Source: Solen grandis (taxonomy: Eukaryota > Mollusca > Bivalvia > Adapedonta > Solenidae). Taken from it: 64,000 nucleotides of DNA. The notes below the pieces were generated by a model. That model searched no databases, was not told where the DNA came from, and worked only from the letters and a program-made list of their open reading frames with translations. The stretch lies in contig CM037785.1 of assembly GCA_021229015.1 (NCBI GenBank), positions 1,580,080 through 1,644,079 on the forward strand, given 5' to 3'. Position 1 is the stretch's first letter. Each line of letters begins with the position of its first letter. Position numbers and translations under genes: made by a program. Shown piece after piece: positions 60,895 to 64,000 of the stretch.

Positions 60895-61072
60895 GTTAAT
60901 ATTCCGATCGTTGTTCGGATCTATGCCTCAGTATGCTTCACCACCGGTTCGTTAAAAATACTTCTTAGCCGCGTGCATTATCTCCTAGGCTGTTCCCAGA
61001 CTGGTTGCCCTTATGTCCCGGTATTGTACTCTGGAATGGTGTATTCCCACGTGTCTGTGGTATAATTTTGTG
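60895..61072 (+). mobile_element. SINE-B-like, strongly diverged
   Basis: 'ctgttcccagactggttgcc', 'cggtattgtactctggaatg' and 'cccacgtgtctgtggtataa' follow the order of the SINE-B body ('agctccaggactg', 'tcaggatattgtgactgggt', 'gccacatgtctacggtgtga'). The tRNA head is not clear. The 60- to 101-codon frames across it on both strands are therefore unlikely to be genes. Confidence 0.45.
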
Positions 61073-61540
61073 AACCAATACACATATATGAGGAGACTGG
61101 TGCACGGAATTGACTTCCTAATACAACGAGACGTCTTAATCCCAAATGGCCAAACTTTCTTCCACTGATGTGATATCTTAAATAACAACTTCTGCGGAAA
61201 TCATCTAGGATGACATGTAACGGGAGCCTGCTCTTGAAACTAATTTGTAACTTTGTTTTCAGCTCGCGAAAGCCAAATACTTCAGGAAATTTGAGAGTGT
61301 ATTTTAAATGTCCCAAAGGAACTTGGAAAATTTTTACAAAAAGTAAATAGATTGTGATTTACAAGCCCTTATTAGGTGGCCTTGTTTTCGAATTCGGTTA
61401 CATCATTATTTAAGTAAACAGAAGAAAACATTTCTCCGATTTTTTATCAGCCGCATTCATATTTTCAGCTCACCAGTGTGTCGTCAACAATTCGATTTTC
61501 AAAACTGAAACTACTCGAAAGAAATTCTTTAAACTTTGCA
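61073..61540. other. AT-rich sequence, no gene seen
   Basis: Contains most of the minus-strand 101-codon frame ending at 61011, which has no recognised domain. Confidence 0.5.
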
Positions 61541-61600
61541 TAAACTATCCTTGGGTGGCCCTTCACAAAGTTGCTAAAAATTTGTAAAAAAAAACAAAAA
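61541..61600 (+). repeat. Fragment of the 310-bp repeat family
   Basis: 'ctatccttgggtggcccttc' and 'acaaagttgctaaaa' match the segment 'gatccttgggtgaaccttca', 'caaaagttgctaaaa' of the array at 34735-35815. Confidence 0.65.
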
Positions 61601-61889
61601 CAACCTCAACCTTCGTAATAAGAAGGTAGGTAACCTTTTTCCATTTAAATCGTACATCATGTCGTTTCTATGGCCGTAATTCCTTTGATTATTGATATTT
61701 TTTCATAAAGTTGGTCTTATTTTGCGTGTAAGAGATGAATAAAGACATACAGGGACAAAAATAAACACCCTCTTGCCTGAAGAATCGCCCTAAAATGTTC
61801 AGTAATGCAAAAACTCGTTTGGTCGGAAGAGATCTGACCGACAGAATCTCTTCAATCTCTCCCGTGTAAAATATAGAAAAACTTAAGCC

Positions 61890-62620
61890 ACAATATATAT
61901 AGAAGAGCGAACATGAAAATGTAGCCTAAGAATTCAAAAGACAAATTCGATTAACTCCTGTGACCTTGACCTTTCAAGCACGCATATGTTTATTGCAAAA
62001 ACATATCTTCATATAATGACAAACAATTTCGTAAAATTTAATGAAAATGCATCCATAGATATGAGAGTTACAGAGTGGACACGTCGATTAAGCCTCTCAA
62101 TACCAAAGAGAATTTCTAACAATACTGGTGATCTTGACCTTTTACGCGTACATATGGTTGATGCACGCGACTCACCTTTGTATTATGACAAACACATCTT
62201 TTTTTTAAAATCCATCCATAGAAATCGAATTTATTGAGCGGACACAAAGATGTAGCCTATCAATATGAAAGATAATTTCTAACACTCCAGTGACCTTGAC
62301 CTTTTAAGGACGCATATGGTTGATTTGCGCGACACACCTTTGTGTTATGACAAATACTTTTGTTCAGTTTTATGAAAATCCATCCAGCAATATGGAAGTT
62401 ATAAAGCAGCCTATGAACACCAAAGACAATTTCTAATAACTCCAGTGACATTGACCTTTCCAGGGTTGATATGGTTATGCACGCGCCACACCCTTGGGTT
62501 ATGAGTAATACTTCTGTGAAGTTTTATTGAAATCCATCCATAATTGTCCAAGTTATGGAGCGGACACGAAAATGGAAGGACGGACGGAATGACGGACGGA
62601 CGGAAGGACGCGCGCCAACC
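61890..62620 (+). repeat. 155-169-bp tandem repeat, about four units
   Basis: Units are marked by 'ctccagtgaccttgacctt' near 61955, 62124, 62285 and 62440. Each is followed by 'catatggtt', 'cgcgacacacctttgtgtta', 'tgacaaatac', 'gaaaatccatccat' and 'gagcggacac'. The array ends in a 'ggacggacgg' run at 62578-62617. I recall this as a very common repeat in bivalve genomes. The 83-codon frame at 61986 is part of it. Confidence 0.9.
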
Positions 62621-62768
62621 TATAGTCCCTAATCGGTTTCACCTAATGGCCTTTTATCAGACTCGCAAATATTAAATCGATCCCTCGAAAACGAGGTCTC
62701 CATATGTTCCGTATAGAAACTTTAATAGTTTTCTTCTATGAAACCAGTTGTACGAATTTTATTTCATA

Positions 62769-62957
62769 TGGCACAAATAGTCACCTCATGGCCGGCTACC
62801 ATAAATGCTAAAATAAAGGATGATAGCTCGGGATTAGCTAATGTCTTTATAGACATTTTCTTTATGTTTGCTTCTCTAATACTATTGTTCAGAATTGAAT
62901 TAAATTTATTTTCTTTTGCACTAACAGTTAGCTCATGGTCCTCTACTATATGTGCTT
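62769..62957. repeat. Diverged direct repeat pair, about 40 bp
   Basis: 'gcacaaatagtcacctcatg' with 'gccggctaccataaatgct' at 62769-62807 matches 'gcactaacagttagctcatg' with 'gtcctctactatatgtgct' at 62918-62957. Both halves fall in one 79-codon open frame, but no protein family is recognised. Confidence 0.6.
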
Positions 62958-63098
62958 CAGTTTTGAAAAAAAAATAATGAGGCCCCATGATGGTAGGCTA
63001 GCTTTTGATTGCGTTCTCGGGCACTTTTGGTTTGAATTTTATTTATTTTTCCTTTTTCCTTACTTGTCGTTAACATTTAATTTCTTTGATTGTGTGCT

Positions 63099-63255
63099 TA
63101 AGGGAATTTTGTGGGTATCAATATTTGTTGCTGATTGTTCTATAAAACGAGAGTTCTTGAAAAAAAAAAAGGGTTAATCGAGATTAATATTCGTTTCTAA
63201 AACATACCACGAAATTAGAGTAAATTAATGTCCAACAAAAATAAATTATTTTCAC
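63099..63255. mobile_element. MITE-1 copy, ends decayed
   Basis: 'gaattttgtgggtatc', 'gttctataaaacgagag', 'gattaatattcgtttc' and 'aaaacataccacgaaatt' run in the same order as the 19512-19706 copy. Terminal repeats are eroded. Confidence 0.65.
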
Positions 63256-63442
63256 TCTCCCTGGATAGCGGTATATTTGTGAAAGGATTTAGTGGTCGCC
63301 CATCTAGAAAAATTAGTTTATTTCTTTTAATATTTATTTTCGATATTTATCTTTTTATCAAATTTTGTTTATCTAAATTTGAAATTATCAATTGAACTAA
63401 TGCGGTGTTAAGCCCAGACCCCATGTTGACAAATATAACTAT
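63256..63442. other. AT-rich sequence, no gene seen
   Basis: Short spacer with no recognisable feature. Confidence 0.5.
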
Positions 63443-63528
63443 TATAATAGTTAAAGTCTTGCGATTGTTCAAAACACAGCTGTTTATAATAGATAAAGTT
63501 TTGCGATTGTTCAAAACACAGCTGTTTA
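63443..63528. repeat. 43-bp direct repeat, two copies
   Basis: 'taatagttaaagtcttgcga' and 'ttgttcaaaacacagctgtt' repeat back to back with two changes, followed by a doubled 'tggtatatatt' at about 63531-63553. Confidence 0.95.
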
Positions 63529-63630
63529 ATGGTATATATTTGGTATATATTTGGATTAACCCTAGACACAGATTCAAAGAGTCACTAAAAGAATTATTAA
63601 AATTGTGATACAAATGCTTCTCCTCCTATC

Positions 63631-63840
63631 TAAATGACCGAGTGGTAAGAGCGTTCGCGCCGGGAAATCGTGGGTTTGATCCCGGGTCGCGACTTACGGT
63701 AATCGCAAAATTGTAACCGGTGTATATGATCTTTATAAATATAAGGATTGTTCCAAGAAAACGTGTTGGGCCACGTGTTTGGAAAACGTAACTGTGTGGT
63801 ACTTTCTTAATAGCGTGATAACGCAGAATATTGTAGCCGC
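63631..63840 (+). mobile_element. tRNA-derived SINE, SINE-B-like
   Basis: The head 'taaatgaccgagtggtaaga' (A box) with 'gcgttcgcgccggg' and the B box 'gggtttgatccc' (63672-63683) is clearly tRNA-like. The body has 'taaatataaggattgttcc', 'ggccacgtgtttgg' and 'ctgtgtggtac', which follow the SINE-B order loosely. The 3' end is not defined. Confidence 0.7.
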
Positions 63841-64000
63841 AGTACCAACGTACCTGAAATGTCTTCAGGACGGAAAAATCCTGCAAACAAATTGTACTAA
63901 ATGCCTTAGACATGTTGAAAACTAATTAAAATCCTATCTTATATAAAATACCAGAAGCAATATTTCAAGTTGCACGAATAAAATGATTAGCCAGCTTGCG

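Noticed and set aside
61011..61316. 101-codon minus-strand frame
   Set aside because: Its C-terminal half lies on the antisense of a diverged SINE-B-like sequence, and no domain is recognisable.
61986..62237. 83-codon frame
   Set aside because: It lies wholly inside the 155-169-bp tandem repeat.

Overview
The window looks like intergenic (or deep intronic) DNA from a eukaryote, most likely a marine bivalve mollusc. It is AT-rich, has no operon-like packing, and no open reading frame has a recognisable complete protein domain. It is dense in tRNA-derived SINEs, small inverted-repeat elements and tandem repeats. Several repeats resemble ones I know as common in bivalve (venerid-like) genomes: the roughly 310-bp units with 'ctgaaactgctggac' and 'gttgccatggcaacgg', the 'gtgaccttgacctt' units, and the SINE with a 'ggattcgaaccc' B box. 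The organism is an inference from memory of repeat families, not a database match.

Layout. 1-12.7 kb: AT-rich unique sequence with two minus-strand SINE-B copies, a SINE-A tail and one copy of a TIR element (MITE-1). 12.7-14.3 kb: a 1.6-kb element with about 90% identical 270-290-bp inverted arms, holding a SINE and a second palindrome. 14.3-25 kb: sparse, with a hairpin element, a second MITE-1 and a diverged SINE-A. 25.0-25.3 kb: a SINE inserted into another SINE with a 14-bp target-site duplication (TSD). 26.3-31 kb: a 44-bp array, a TTAA-flanked piggyBac-type MITE, dispersed repeats and a 1.1-kb array of 29-bp CpG-rich units. 33-45 kb: SINEs, a roughly 310-bp tandem family, a second TTAA MITE, a possible hAT/BED-finger relic, a foldback element and a degenerate GAAAACGTTTTC array. 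45-53 kb: a 15/17-bp minisatellite, a 100-N assembly gap, SINEs, and one intact full-length SINE-A with a 14-bp TSD. 53-64 kb: dispersed repeats, a 54-bp tandem repeat, 155-169-bp tandem units, MITE-1 and further SINEs.

No confident host gene was found. The only protein-coding candidates are weak: a possible signal-peptide exon (57936-58172, minus), a BED-finger-like relic (41739-41853) and a Myb/SANT-like fragment (16365-16552). SINE-A, SINE-B, MITE-1 and family X are labels used here for repeats compared within this window. I found no convincing new biological system. The best leads are the nested inverted-repeat element, the foldback pair at 42 kb, the CRE-like 29-bp array and the shared 3' tail of the two SINE families.
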